Under the pieces are notes generated by a model. That model did not search any database. It worked only from the letters and a program-made list of their open reading frames with translations, and had not been told where the DNA came from. A stretch of DNA of 64,000 nt from JACVRW01 sp963764665. GTDB taxonomy: Bacteria > Actinomycetota > Thermoleophilia > Solirubrobacterales > Thermoleophilaceae. A program made the position numbers and the translations under genes. Below are positions 43,273 through 52,307 of this stretch, piece after piece. Numbering within the stretch: the first letter of the stretch is position 1; the number at the start of each line of letters is the position of its first letter. The stretch is from contig CAVXTL010000010.1 of NCBI GenBank assembly GCA_963764665.1, forward strand, positions 62,001 through 126,000. Direction: 5' to 3'.

Positions 43273-44318
43273 GCCGCGGCCGGGTGCGCGACGGCGCGAC
43301 CGGCCTGGCGGCACGCCTCTATCCGAGGGTGCGCCGTCACGACGCGATTGCGGTGCGCGACTGCGCCCGGGACGCCGTCGACTCCTCCGGGTTGCGGGCT
43401 CTTCCGCGCGAGTCGCTCTCGCTCGCGGCCGCCGGGCTGCGAGCGCGAGTGGGCCTGGCCGCCGGGGAGCTGGCGTCGGCGCCCTGGCGCTCGGCCCTCG
43501 AGCTGGTGACGCTCCCGCTGGCCGCGGCGCTGCTCGCCCTGTGGACCTTCGGGTTCGTGCCCCGCTACGACCACTGGCCGCTCGGGTGGGGCTGGATGCT
43601 CCTGCTCGGGGGATCGCTGGCCGCCGTGGTGGGCGCCGCCCTGGGCGCGCGCCGCGTGGCGCTGGCCGGCGCCGTGGCCACCTTCGCGGCCACGGTGGCG
43701 CCTCATCTCGGGCTGGGTACCACCGCCACCATCACCGGCATCCCGTCGTTCTTCGACGTGGGCACCGTCGACCTCGGCTCGGCATCGCTCCTGCCGAACC
43801 TGCTGCTGATCGCCGGATGCCTCGCGATGCCGCCCCGGCCCCGCCGCGAGCCGCGCGTGATCGCGGCCCGCCTGGCGCTCGGCATCCTTCCGGCAGCCGC
43901 GTCGCTGCTCGTGCTGCTGCCAGCGCCCGAGCTGATCCCTGCCTCCGAGCTGGCGCCGCCCCGGGAGATCTCCCCCGGGGTGCTCGTCGGGGGTGGGTAC
44001 AACTACCCGGCGCCCTGGGTCTACGACGCGCCGATCTTCATGAGGGCCTTCGGGATCGTCCTCGCACTCGCGGTGGTGGTCAGCTGGGTGACCGCGCGCC
44101 GGTACCCGGCCGCACCGCTGGCCACCGGCCTCGTCCTGGCGAGCGTGGCCTATCCGCTCGTCTGGACGCTCATGCACCAGGACCTCACCCCGTGGTGGGC
44201 CTACGACATCGAGTACCGAGTGGGCCTGGCCGTCCTGCCGCTGCTGCTCGCGCTGGCCCTCATGCGGCGCGCGGGCCGGGTGCGGCGGCCCGGACCTCCG
44301 CGCCTCAGCGTCTCGTAG
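43269..44318 (+). CDS. Polytopic membrane protein coupled to PadR
   Basis: 349 residues. A soluble N terminus (residues 1-70), then about seven hydrophobic segments (for example LVTLPLAAALLALWTFGFV, WGWMLLLGGSLAAVVGAAL, AGLAVLPLLLALAL-like). Not an ABC permease by sequence. Such proteins accompany PadR regulators in actinobacteria; function unknown. Confidence 0.7.
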   Translation: MSRGRVRDGATGLAARLYPRVRRHDAIAVRDCARDAVDSSGLRALPRESLSLAAAGLRARVGLAAGELASAPWRSALELVTLPLAAALLALWTFGFVPRYDHWPLGWGWMLLLGGSLAAVVGAALGARRVALAGAVATFAATVAPHLGLGTTATITGIPSFFDVGTVDLGSASLLPNLLLIAGCLAMPPRPRREPRVIAARLALGILPAAASLLVLLPAPELIPASELAPPREISPGVLVGGGYNYPAPWVYDAPIFMRAFGIVLALAVVVSWVTARRYPAAPLATGLVLASVAYPLVWTLMHQDLTPWWAYDIEYRVGLAVLPLLLALALMRRAGRVRRPGPPRLSVS

Positions 44319-44325
44319 TCACTGC

Positions 44326-45885
44326 GTGATCGCACGTGCCGAGCTCTCCCGGGCCGCGCGCCAGGACGTGCTCGACGATCTCGCGGGCCTGGCGGAGCTT
44401 GCCCGCTCGGGCGGCGCCCAGCTCGAGCGCTTCGGCGAGCAGCTCGAGGCCGCGCGTCCTCACCTGCCGCAGCGTGCCGCTCAGCTGACCGAAGGGGAGC
44501 TGCGCGGGCTCCTCTTTCGCCACGAGCGCTGGGCACGGCAGCTCGACGAGCTGTGCGGCGAGGCCGCGGCGTGGCCCGGCGGCGACGCGCTCACCGCCCG
44601 CCTGAGGCAGGAGCGCGACGCCCACGCGGCCATGCTGCGCGCCCAGCGAGGCCGGATCGCCGCGGTGATCACCGCCACCGACTGGCAGTCGCCGTCGTAC
44701 CTGTCCGCGGGCCGGTCCACGGCGGGCCGTTTCACCGGCCAGGTGGTTCCACACCTGAGCGACTACAAGCGCGACCGCCACCCCGACGCCGCCGCCTACG
44801 AGGCCGAATACCTGCGCCAGCACCTGCCGGACCCGCCGTGTGTGGTGCATGCGTTCATGACCGCGTGTGGCATGGCGGCCATCACCACCGTCCTGGCCTG
44901 GCTCGCCGAGGAGGGCGGGCTCGCGCGCGGCGTGCTGTGCGGGCGCGGCGTCTACCACGAGACCAGGGAGCTGCTCGGGAGGGCTCTGGGCCGGCCGGCG
45001 GCCGCCGTGGACGAGACCAGCGGCGCGGCCCTGGCGGCGGCCATCGACCGCCACGCGCCGGGCGCCGTGTTCCTGGACTCCGTGGGCAACTCCAGCGGGG
45101 TCCCGGTGCCGGACCTCGAGGTCGTGGCGCGGCGCCTGGGGGCCACCGGGCGCGACGCCTGGCTGATCGTGGACAACAGCGGCGCCTCACCGCTCAACCA
45201 GCCGCTCGCCCGGGCGCCGCGGAGCCTGGGCAGGCTGCGCATCGTCGTCGTGGAGAGCCTCACCAAGTACGCACAGCTCGGACTCGACCGAACCACCGCC
45301 GGGATCATCACGGCGGCGGGGGAGGGGGCTGAACGCATCTCCGAGCACCGGGAGCGGCTGGGCACCAACGTGCTCGACCACTCGGTGCACACCCTGCCGT
45401 GGCCGGACCGGCTCGCGCTCGGCCACCGCCTGAGCCGGATCGAGCGCAACGCCACGCTGCTCGCCGAGCGGCTTCACAGGGCCTGCGGTCCCACGGCCCG
45501 CGTGTCGCACCCCACCCTGCGCCACCACCACGCCTACGGGCGCCGGCTGCCCTTCCGCGGCGGCTATCTGACGATCGACCTGTGCCCCGACAGCCCGGCC
45601 GGGACAGAGGAGCGCTTCGTGAGGCGGGCGATCGCGGAGGCCGAGGAGGCTGGGGTGGCGCTCGGCGCGGGCACCAGCTTCGGGCTCGACGTGACCCGCG
45701 TGTACGCGCCGCGAGTGTCGTGGAGCGACCGCGGCCGGCTGCTGCGCGTGGCCGCGGGGACCGAGGACCGCCTGGCAGTCGAGGCCGTGGCCGGCGCGCT
45801 CGCGCAGGCCGCCCGGGAGCTCGGCCGGAGGCCGGTGCGGGGCAGGCCGCGAGTCCGTGTGCCCCACCCGGCCGCGGTCGGATAA
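44326..45885 (+). CDS. PLP-dependent enzyme of the Cys/Met metabolism (cystathionine gamma-synthase-like) superfamily, with N-terminal extension
   Basis: 519 residues, about 120 more than typical family members. Residues 1-120 are helical and charged (RQDVLDDLAGLAELARSGG and on). The core has YLRQHLPDPPCVVHAFMTACGMAAI, FLDSVGNSSGVPVPDLE, WLIVDNSGASPLNQ with the PLP Asp, and the probable Schiff-base Lys in ESLTKYAQLGLDRTTAGI. Beta- or gamma-elimination/replacement on a sulfur amino acid is the family chemistry, but the substrate is not evident. It stands between the PadR pair and dnaE. Confidence 0.72.
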   Translation: MIARAELSRAARQDVLDDLAGLAELARSGGAQLERFGEQLEAARPHLPQRAAQLTEGELRGLLFRHERWARQLDELCGEAAAWPGGDALTARLRQERDAHAAMLRAQRGRIAAVITATDWQSPSYLSAGRSTAGRFTGQVVPHLSDYKRDRHPDAAAYEAEYLRQHLPDPPCVVHAFMTACGMAAITTVLAWLAEEGGLARGVLCGRGVYHETRELLGRALGRPAAAVDETSGAALAAAIDRHAPGAVFLDSVGNSSGVPVPDLEVVARRLGATGRDAWLIVDNSGASPLNQPLARAPRSLGRLRIVVVESLTKYAQLGLDRTTAGIITAAGEGAERISEHRERLGTNVLDHSVHTLPWPDRLALGHRLSRIERNATLLAERLHRACGPTARVSHPTLRHHHAYGRRLPFRGGYLTIDLCPDSPAGTEERFVRRAIAEAEEAGVALGAGTSFGLDVTRVYAPRVSWSDRGRLLRVAAGTEDRLAVEAVAGALAQAARELGRRPVRGRPRVRVPHPAAVG

Positions 45886-45947
45886 CCGCCTGCTCGAACT
45901 GTCCGCAACTAGCGGGGCGAGGCCCGGGAGCGGTCCGGTCCCGACCC

Positions 45948-45953
45948 TATATT
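45948..45953 (+). promoter_or_regulatory. -10 box of dnaE
   Basis: TATATT, 9 nt before GTG 45963; predicts a leaderless dnaE mRNA. Confidence 0.5.
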
Positions 45954-45962
45954 CGGGGACCC

Positions 45963-48900
45963 GTGACGGCCGTCCACCTCCACGTTCACTCCGAGTACTC
46001 GGTGCTCGACGGCGCCTGCCGCATCGATGCGTTGGCAGAGCGCGCCGCCGCCTTCGATCAGCCGGCGCTCGGGCTCACCGACCACGGCGTGATGAACGGC
46101 GCCGTGGAGCACTACCAGGCCTGTCACAAGCACGGGATCAAGCCGATCATCGGCGTCGAGGCCTATCTCGTCGACGACATGAAGGGCGACGCGGTCCGCT
46201 ACGAGCGCAACCACCTGACGCTCCTGGCGCGGAGCGACGAGGGATTCCGCAACCTCGTGAAGCTCAGCTCGGCCGGCTACCTCGAGGGGTACCGGCGCGG
46301 CAAGGCCAACGTGGACCTCGAGCTCCTCAGCCGCTACTCGGGCGGAGTGATGGCCCTCACGGGCTGCCTCCAGTCCCGCTTCTGCCGCCGGCTCGTGGAG
46401 GGCTCGCCGGCCGACGCCCGCTCGCACGCCGACGACCTGCTCCAGGTGTTCGGCGCCGACGACGTCTACTTCGAGCTACAGCGCAACGGGATAGCCGAGC
46501 AGGACAAGGCCAACGAGGGGATCGCGCGCATCGCCAACGAGGTCGGCCGGCCCGTGGTGGCCACCGCCGACGTGCACTACCTCGGGCGCGAGGACTACGA
46601 CCACCACAAGGCCCTGCTCTGCGTGCAGACCAAGAGCACGATGGCGCAGCCGAAACTCAGCTTCGACACGAACGAGTTCTATTTGAAGGACACCGCCGAG
46701 ATGGTCGAGGCCTTCTCCGCATGGCCCGAGGCCGTGCCCACCTCCGTGGAGATCGCCGAGCGCTGCCACGTGGAGATGGAGCTCGGCAAGATGCTGATCC
46801 CGCGCTTCGAGACGCCGGACGGAGAGCCCGAGGCGGACTACCTGCGCGAGCTGGCCACCGCAGGGCTGCGGGAGCGCTACGGCGACCCGGTGCCCGCGGA
46901 GGCCATGGAGCGGCTCGAGCTGGAGCTCTCGGTGATCGAGAACATGGGCTTCGCCGCCTACTTCCTGATCGTCTGGGATTTCGTGCGCTTCGCCAAGGAC
47001 AGCGGCATCGCAGTCGGGCCGGGCCGCGGCTCGGCGGCCGGCTCGATCGTCTCCTACTCGCTGCGGATCACGGACGTGGACCCGATCGAGTACGACCTTC
47101 TCTTCGAGCGCTTCCTGAACGCCGAGCGGATCTCGATGCCGGATATCGACATCGACTTCTCGGTCAAGGGCCGGGAGCGCGTGATCCAGTACGTGGCCGC
47201 CAAGTACGGCCGCGAGTCCGTGGCCCAGATCGTGACCTTCGGCCGGATGCTCCCGCGGGCCGCCACGCGCGACGCCGCTCGGGTGCTCGGATTCGACTAC
47301 GGCACCGGCGATCGCCTGGCCAAGCTGATCCCAGAGCCGGTGATGGGCCGCTCGAAGACCTTCGACGAGTACCTCAAGGAGGAGCCGGAGCTCCGCCGGG
47401 TGTACGACACCGAGCCCGAGGCCCGGCAGGTGATCGAGACGGCCAAGGGCCTCGAGGGGATCGTGCGCAACTCCTCGATCCATGCCGCGGCGGTGGTGAT
47501 CGCGGACCGGCCGCTCACCGACATAGTCCCGCTGCAGCTCGCGGAGGACCGGGGGGCGGGCGCAGGCGCCGACGGCGAGCGCTCCTACCGGACCGTCACG
47601 CAGTACTCGATGAAGCCGATCGAGGAGATCGGGCTGCTCAAGATGGACTTCCTCGGCCTGCGCAACCTCGACGTGATCGAGGCGGCGCTGGACATCGTCG
47701 AGCAGTCCTCCGGGCAGCGCCCGGACATCCCCGCCCTGCCGCTGGACGATCCCAAGACGTACGAGATGCTCCAGCGCGGCGACTCGGTCGGCGTGTTCCA
47801 GTTCGAGTCGGACGGGATGCGCGACGCCCTGCGCAAGGTCAAGCCCACCGAGTTCAACGACCTGGTCGCGCTCGTGGCGCTCTATCGCCCGGGCGCCATG
47901 CGCTACATCGACACCTACGCCCGTAACAAGCGCAACCCCGACGACGTGCACTACCCCGACGAACGGCTGCGCTCGATCACCGAGTCGAGCTACGGGGTGA
48001 TCCTCTACCAGGAGCAGTCGATGCAGATCGCCAAGGGGATCGCCGGCTTCACCGGGCCGGAGGCCGACGACCTGCGCAAGGCGATCGGCAAGAAGCAGCG
48101 CGAGCGAATGGCCGCGCTGCGCGACCGCTTCTTCGAGGGCGCGCGCGGCACCGGCACGTCCGAGGCCGTGATCAACGAGCTGTGGTCGGTCAACGAGGCG
48201 GCCGCCGACTACTCGTTCAACCGCTCGCACGCCGCCTGTTACGCGCTGATCTCGTACCGCACCGCCTGGCTCAAGGCCAACTACCCGGCCGAGTACATGG
48301 CGGCGCTGATCAGCTCGGTCATGTCGACCAAGGACAAGGTGCCGTTCTTCGTCGCCCAGTGCGAGGACATGGGCATCGAGGTGCTGCCGCCCGACGTCAA
48401 CCAGTCGGGCCACGACTTCAAGGTCGTGGAGGGGAACATCCGCTTCGGCCTCGACGCGGTCAAGAACGTGGGGTCGCAGGCCGTGGCCGCGATCCTCGTG
48501 GCACGCGACGAGGGAGGCCCGTTCGAGTCCGTCTGGGACTTCTGCCGGCGGGTGGACTGCCGGGCCGTCAACAAGAAGGCGGTCGAGTCACTCGTCAAGT
48601 GCGGCGCGCTCGACTCGGTGCCCGGGTCGCGCACCGGCACGATGCACGTGCTCGCGCAGGCGCTCGGCGCCGGCCAGCAGGCACAGCAGGACGCGCGCGC
48701 CGGTCAGGGCTCGTTCTTCGACATGAGCGACTCCGGACCGGACGAGCCTGTGCACCACGACCTGCCGGTGCCGCCTCTGCCGGACGAGCGCGAGGATCTG
48801 AACGCGTGGGAGAAGGAGACGCTCGGCCTGTTCCTGTCGAGCCACCCCCTCAAGGAGGTGCGCCCAGCGCTGCGCGCCCGTGTGGACTGCTCGCTCGCCG

Positions 48901-49439
48901 ACATCGGGCAGAAGAAGGACGGCGACTGGGTGCTCGTCGGCGGAATGATCAGCGAGTGCAAGCGGATCCGGACCAAGAAGGGCGAGCCGATGATGTTCGC
49001 CACCCTCGACGACCTCGAGGGCCAGGTCGAGCTGCTCGTCTTCAACTCCGCCTACGCGAAGAACGAGGACAAGGTCGACGTGGACCGCGTGGTGCTCGTA
49101 CGCGGGCGGGTTGACCACAAGGAGGCGGGGGAGACCAAGCTGGTGGCGCAGGAGGTCGAGGCCTTCGAGCCGACCCCCGAGGAGGTGGCCGCCGCGGCCG
49201 CCGAGGCGGCAGCCGGGCCGGTGCTCAAGAGGCTGGTCCTGCACGTGTCGCCGGGCGTCCCCGAGGCGTTCCTCGTGGACCTGCGCGAGGTGGTCACGCA
49301 CCACCCCGGCGACCATGAGCTGATGCTCGCCGTGGGTGAGCGGCGGCTGCTGCTCGGGGACGATTTCCGGGTCTCCGCGACCAACGTCTGCAGGAGCGAG
49401 TTGGGCGCTCTTCACGGCGCTGCTCGCGTAGTCGCCTGA
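45963..49439 (+). CDS. dnaE: DNA polymerase III alpha subunit
   Basis: 1158 residues, the main replicative polymerase. PHP domain (residues 1-210) with HLHVHSEYSVLDGA, LTDHGVMNG and DVHYL: the metal-binding His/Asp positions look intact, so PHP proofreading activity is plausible. Polymerase core with GPGRGSAAGS, catalytic PDIDIDF, and YSFNRSHAACYALISYRTAWLK. Then helix-hairpin-helix, and the OB domain (WVLVGGMISECKRIRTKKGEPMMFATLDDLEG). Start GTG 45963 gives the canonical N terminus. Confidence 0.97.
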   Translation: MTAVHLHVHSEYSVLDGACRIDALAERAAAFDQPALGLTDHGVMNGAVEHYQACHKHGIKPIIGVEAYLVDDMKGDAVRYERNHLTLLARSDEGFRNLVKLSSAGYLEGYRRGKANVDLELLSRYSGGVMALTGCLQSRFCRRLVEGSPADARSHADDLLQVFGADDVYFELQRNGIAEQDKANEGIARIANEVGRPVVATADVHYLGREDYDHHKALLCVQTKSTMAQPKLSFDTNEFYLKDTAEMVEAFSAWPEAVPTSVEIAERCHVEMELGKMLIPRFETPDGEPEADYLRELATAGLRERYGDPVPAEAMERLELELSVIENMGFAAYFLIVWDFVRFAKDSGIAVGPGRGSAAGSIVSYSLRITDVDPIEYDLLFERFLNAERISMPDIDIDFSVKGRERVIQYVAAKYGRESVAQIVTFGRMLPRAATRDAARVLGFDYGTGDRLAKLIPEPVMGRSKTFDEYLKEEPELRRVYDTEPEARQVIETAKGLEGIVRNSSIHAAAVVIADRPLTDIVPLQLAEDRGAGAGADGERSYRTVTQYSMKPIEEIGLLKMDFLGLRNLDVIEAALDIVEQSSGQRPDIPALPLDDPKTYEMLQRGDSVGVFQFESDGMRDALRKVKPTEFNDLVALVALYRPGAMRYIDTYARNKRNPDDVHYPDERLRSITESSYGVILYQEQSMQIAKGIAGFTGPEADDLRKAIGKKQRERMAALRDRFFEGARGTGTSEAVINELWSVNEAAADYSFNRSHAACYALISYRTAWLKANYPAEYMAALISSVMSTKDKVPFFVAQCEDMGIEVLPPDVNQSGHDFKVVEGNIRFGLDAVKNVGSQAVAAILVARDEGGPFESVWDFCRRVDCRAVNKKAVESLVKCGALDSVPGSRTGTMHVLAQALGAGQQAQQDARAGQGSFFDMSDSGPDEPVHHDLPVPPLPDEREDLNAWEKETLGLFLSSHPLKEVRPALRARVDCSLADIGQKKDGDWVLVGGMISECKRIRTKKGEPMMFATLDDLEGQVELLVFNSAYAKNEDKVDVDRVVLVRGRVDHKEAGETKLVAQEVEAFEPTPEEVAAAAAEAAAGPVLKRLVLHVSPGVPEAFLVDLREVVTHHPGDHELMLAVGERRLLLGDDFRVSATNVCRSELGALHGAARVVA

Positions 49440-49466
49440 GGCCCAAAGTCGCTCTACACTTGCCGA

Positions 49467-49850
49467 GTGCAGTCACTCCCCATGCATACGGCGGAGCTTC
49501 ACGAGTGCCGCCAGTGCTGCGCGTTCTGCGACAGGGTGGTCCACCCCTCGGGGTGCATCGAGTCGGGCTGCAAGTTCCTCTACCTCTACGACGACGAGGA
49601 CACCGGCCGCCGCTTCATGGGCTGCATGAACAAGGTGTTCCGCGGCGAGATCGACGTGGAACTGTTCGAGCAGGCGGAGCGCACGCGGCAGGGGTTCGGC
49701 GGAGTGAAGATGAGCGGGCTCGCGCTGCCGCAGTGCCGGGCGGCGGTCGAGCGTGCGTACGACGGGTACTCCGAGGCGTTCGACTGCGTGAATCCGGAGT
49801 TCTTCGACGTGCCGGTCGCGGGCGAGTTCGACCTTCGCGACAGCCTGTAG
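49467..49850 (+). CDS. Cysteine-rich conserved-looking hypothetical protein
   Basis: 127 residues from GTG 49467 (ATG 49482 also in frame). Cysteine spacing CRQCCAFCDRVVHPSGC, ESGCKF, GCMNKVF, plus later PQCRAAV and DCVNPEF, could hold one or two metal ions or an Fe-S cluster. The rest is acidic with aromatic residues. Not recognised as a named family. It lies between dnaE and a REP-like repeat. Confidence 0.6.
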   Translation: MQSLPMHTAELHECRQCCAFCDRVVHPSGCIESGCKFLYLYDDEDTGRRFMGCMNKVFRGEIDVELFEQAERTRQGFGGVKMSGLALPQCRAAVERAYDGYSEAFDCVNPEFFDVPVAGEFDLRDSL

Positions 49851-49874
49851 GGCCGTCTGGGCCAGGGCAGCGGG

Positions 49875-49945
49875 CTTGCGCTCCGGCGTCGGTCACCGCT
49901 CTCGCTCGCTTCGCTCGTTCGTTCGGTAACCGACAGCCGTCGCCG
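49875..49945. repeat. REP-like intergenic palindrome, copy B
   Basis: Second copy of the element at 31886-31953, same orientation. Arms GTCGGTCACCG and CGGTAACCGAC, flanks CTTGCGCTCCGGC and AGCCGTCGCCG. It lies 24 bp after a stop codon, as copy A does. Confidence 0.7.
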
Positions 49946-49996
49946 CCCCTGCACCGACCGCGCTGGCGTGGGCGGCGTGACTGGCCAGGCCTGGCC

Positions 49997-50016
49997 TCCC
50001 CTCGTTCTTTGAGGGG
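49997..50016. terminator. Hairpin between convergent genes
   Basis: CCCCTC-GTTCTTT-GAGGGG just downstream of the nfo stop. No T-run on either strand, so weak evidence. Confidence 0.35.
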
Positions 50017-50018
50017 GC

Positions 50019-50891
50019 TCAGGCGGCGCGGCGCTTTCGGGAGCGGAGGCCGTTCCGGCGCAGTTCCTTCATCCGCTGGATGTCTTCCTTCTCCGGGCCG
50101 TGACCGGCGAAGCCCGGGCCCTCGAAGAGGGACGGCAGGTTCTCGAAGCGGGGCTCTGACAGGAAGGCGGCGCAGCCGCGGGCGCCCAGCTCGCCGGTGC
50201 CGAGCGGGGCGTGGCGGTCGGAGTTCGAGCCGAGCTTCGTCTTCGAGTCGTTCACGTGCAGGCACTTGAGCCGGTCGAGGCCCACCGTGTCCGCGCACTC
50301 GTCGACCACTCCCTCGAGGTCGTCGGCGGTGCGCACGTCGTAGCCGCTCGCCAGGAGGTGGCACGAATCGAGGCAGATCCCGAGCCGGCCGTTGCCGCCC
50401 GCCACATCGATCAGCTCGGCCAGCTCGGCGAAGCTCCGGCCCAGAGTGGCGCCGCTGCCGGCCGTGTCCTCCAGGAGCAGCGTGCAGCCCTCCGACTCGG
50501 CGAGTGCCTCCTTTATTGCCTTGCCGGCGCGCACCAGCGCCTTGTCCTTGGGGCTCTTCAGAGCGGAGCCGGGGTGGACCACCACGCCGTCGGCGCCGAT
50601 GGCGTCGCCCATCCGCAGCGCGTGCACCAGCGATGCCACCGACTTGGCGCGCAGGTCCTTGTCCTCGCTGGCGCAGTTGATGAGGTAGACGGCGTGGATC
50701 ACCACCGACTTGATCGGCCCCCCGTCCATCAGCTCGAGGAACTCCGCGATGTCGTCGTCCTTCCAGCGGGTGGGCCGCCACATGCGCGGCGACTGGTTGA
50801 ACACCTGGATCGCCTCGCAGCCGCGCTCGACCCCGCGCGCGTGGGCTTCCACGAGGCCGCCCGCCGTGGACACGTGGGCGCCGATTAGCAT
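50019..50891 (-). CDS. nfo: Endonuclease IV (AP endonuclease)
   Basis: 290 residues from ATG 50891 (GGAAGTGA upstream). TIM-barrel with three zincs: IGAHVSTAGGLVEA, IHAVYLINCAS, VVHPGSAL, LLLEDTAGSGATLG, CLDSCHLLASGYD, and HVNDSKTKLGSNSDRHAPLGTGELG. Cuts abasic sites in base-excision repair. Divergent from gltX with only 24 bp between start codons. Confidence 0.95.
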   Translation of the reverse strand: MLIGAHVSTAGGLVEAHARGVERGCEAIQVFNQSPRMWRPTRWKDDDIAEFLELMDGGPIKSVVIHAVYLINCASEDKDLRAKSVASLVHALRMGDAIGADGVVVHPGSALKSPKDKALVRAGKAIKEALAESEGCTLLLEDTAGSGATLGRSFAELAELIDVAGGNGRLGICLDSCHLLASGYDVRTADDLEGVVDECADTVGLDRLKCLHVNDSKTKLGSNSDRHAPLGTGELGARGCAAFLSEPRFENLPSLFEGPGFAGHGPEKEDIQRMKELRRNGLRSRKRRAA

Positions 50892-50915
50892 CGAGACATC
50901 ACTTCCGGCGACAAG

Positions 50916-52181
50916 ATGAGGGTGAGGTTCGCGCCGTCCCCGACAGGGGTGCTGCACATCGGCGGCGCGCGCACGGCACTGTACAACTGGCTGGCGGCCC
51001 GCGGCTCGGGCGGCTCGTTCGTCCTGCGGATCGAGGACACCGACCGCGAACGCTCGACGCCCGAGAACGTCGAGCAGATCCTCGACGCCCTGCGCTGGCT
51101 CGAGCTGGACTGGGACGAGGGCCCGTTCTCACAGGCCGAGCGCGCACCCGCGCACGCGGAGGCGGTGGGGCAGCTCCTCGAGTCCGGACACGCCTACGAG
51201 GACGACGGGGCGGTGCGGTTCCGCGTGGCCGACGAGGGCGAGATCGCGGTGGAGGACCTGATCCGCGGCGAGGTGCGCTTCCCGCTGGCGGCGCTCCAGG
51301 ACTTCGTGATCCAGCGCTCGGACGGCAGCCCGCTCTACAACCTGGCGGTGGCGGTGGACGATCGCGACATGGGCGTGACCCACGTGATCCGCGGCGACGA
51401 CCACCTGTCGAACACACCCCGGCAGGCGCTGATGCTCGAGGCGCTCGGCGCCGGGCGCCCGGTGTACGCGCACCTGCCGCTGCTGCACGGACCGGACGGG
51501 AAGAAGCTCTCCAAGCGCCACGGCGCCGCCTCGGTGCAGGAGCTGCGCGAGGCCGGCTACCTGCCGGAGGCGGTGCGCAACTACATCGCCCTGCTCGGCT
51601 GGGGCGACACGGAGTCGGGCACCTTCTTCAGCACCGAGGAGCTCGTGAAGGCATTCGACCTCAGCCGCGTGTCGCGCAGCCCGGCCGTGTTCGACGAGCA
51701 GAAGCTGCGCTGGATGAACGGGCGCTACCTGCGCGAGCTGCCGGTCGAGGACCTGCGCGCTCGCCTGGTGGAGCTGCTGGGCCGCGACGTGCCCGCGGAG
51801 GCCGTGGCGATCAGCCAGGAGAAGCTCCAGACGCTGTACGACTTCTGGCCGCTGGCCGGCTTCCTCGTGGAGCGTCAGGAGTTCGACGAGAAGGCCTGGC
51901 AGAAGGTGATGGCGGGTGGCGGGCTGGACAGGTTGCGAGCCGCTCGCGACACGCTTGCCGACGCCGAGCCCTTCGACGCCGCATCGGTGGAAACGGCGCT
52001 GCGCGGCGTGGTCGAGCGGCTCGGCGTCAAGCCGAAGGATGTGTTTCAGCCGGTGCGCGTGGCGATCAGCGGCACGACCGTCTCGCCTGGCATCTTCGAG
52101 TCCGTGGCGGCGCTTGGCCGCGACGAGACGCTGGAGCGCGTCGAAACCGCTCTGCAACGGGCTGCGCCGAGCGCTTCCTAG
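50916..52181 (+). CDS. gltX: Glutamyl-tRNA synthetase
   Basis: 421 residues, shorter than the usual ~470. Class I core: FAPSPTGVLHIGGARTALYN (HIGH box), RIEDTDRERSTPE, LPLLHGPDGKKLSKRHGA (KMSKS box). The C-terminal helical anticodon-binding part is present (RLGVKPKDVFQPVRVAISG). Discriminating or not cannot be told; gatCAB is not in the window. Start ATG 50916. Confidence 0.95.
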   Translation: MRVRFAPSPTGVLHIGGARTALYNWLAARGSGGSFVLRIEDTDRERSTPENVEQILDALRWLELDWDEGPFSQAERAPAHAEAVGQLLESGHAYEDDGAVRFRVADEGEIAVEDLIRGEVRFPLAALQDFVIQRSDGSPLYNLAVAVDDRDMGVTHVIRGDDHLSNTPRQALMLEALGAGRPVYAHLPLLHGPDGKKLSKRHGAASVQELREAGYLPEAVRNYIALLGWGDTESGTFFSTEELVKAFDLSRVSRSPAVFDEQKLRWMNGRYLRELPVEDLRARLVELLGRDVPAEAVAISQEKLQTLYDFWPLAGFLVERQEFDEKAWQKVMAGGGLDRLRAARDTLADAEPFDAASVETALRGVVERLGVKPKDVFQPVRVAISGTTVSPGIFESVAALGRDETLERVETALQRAAPSAS

Positions 52182-52307
52182 GCGGCCTGCAGACTCAACC
52201 TTTCGCGCCCTGCTGCCGATAGCGGGGAGGACGAAGGGCCTCGCGCCTGAAGCGCGGGTCTGCTCGTTCGAGACCTGTTCCACGAGCTCTAGGCAGGATG
52301 CTGAAGA

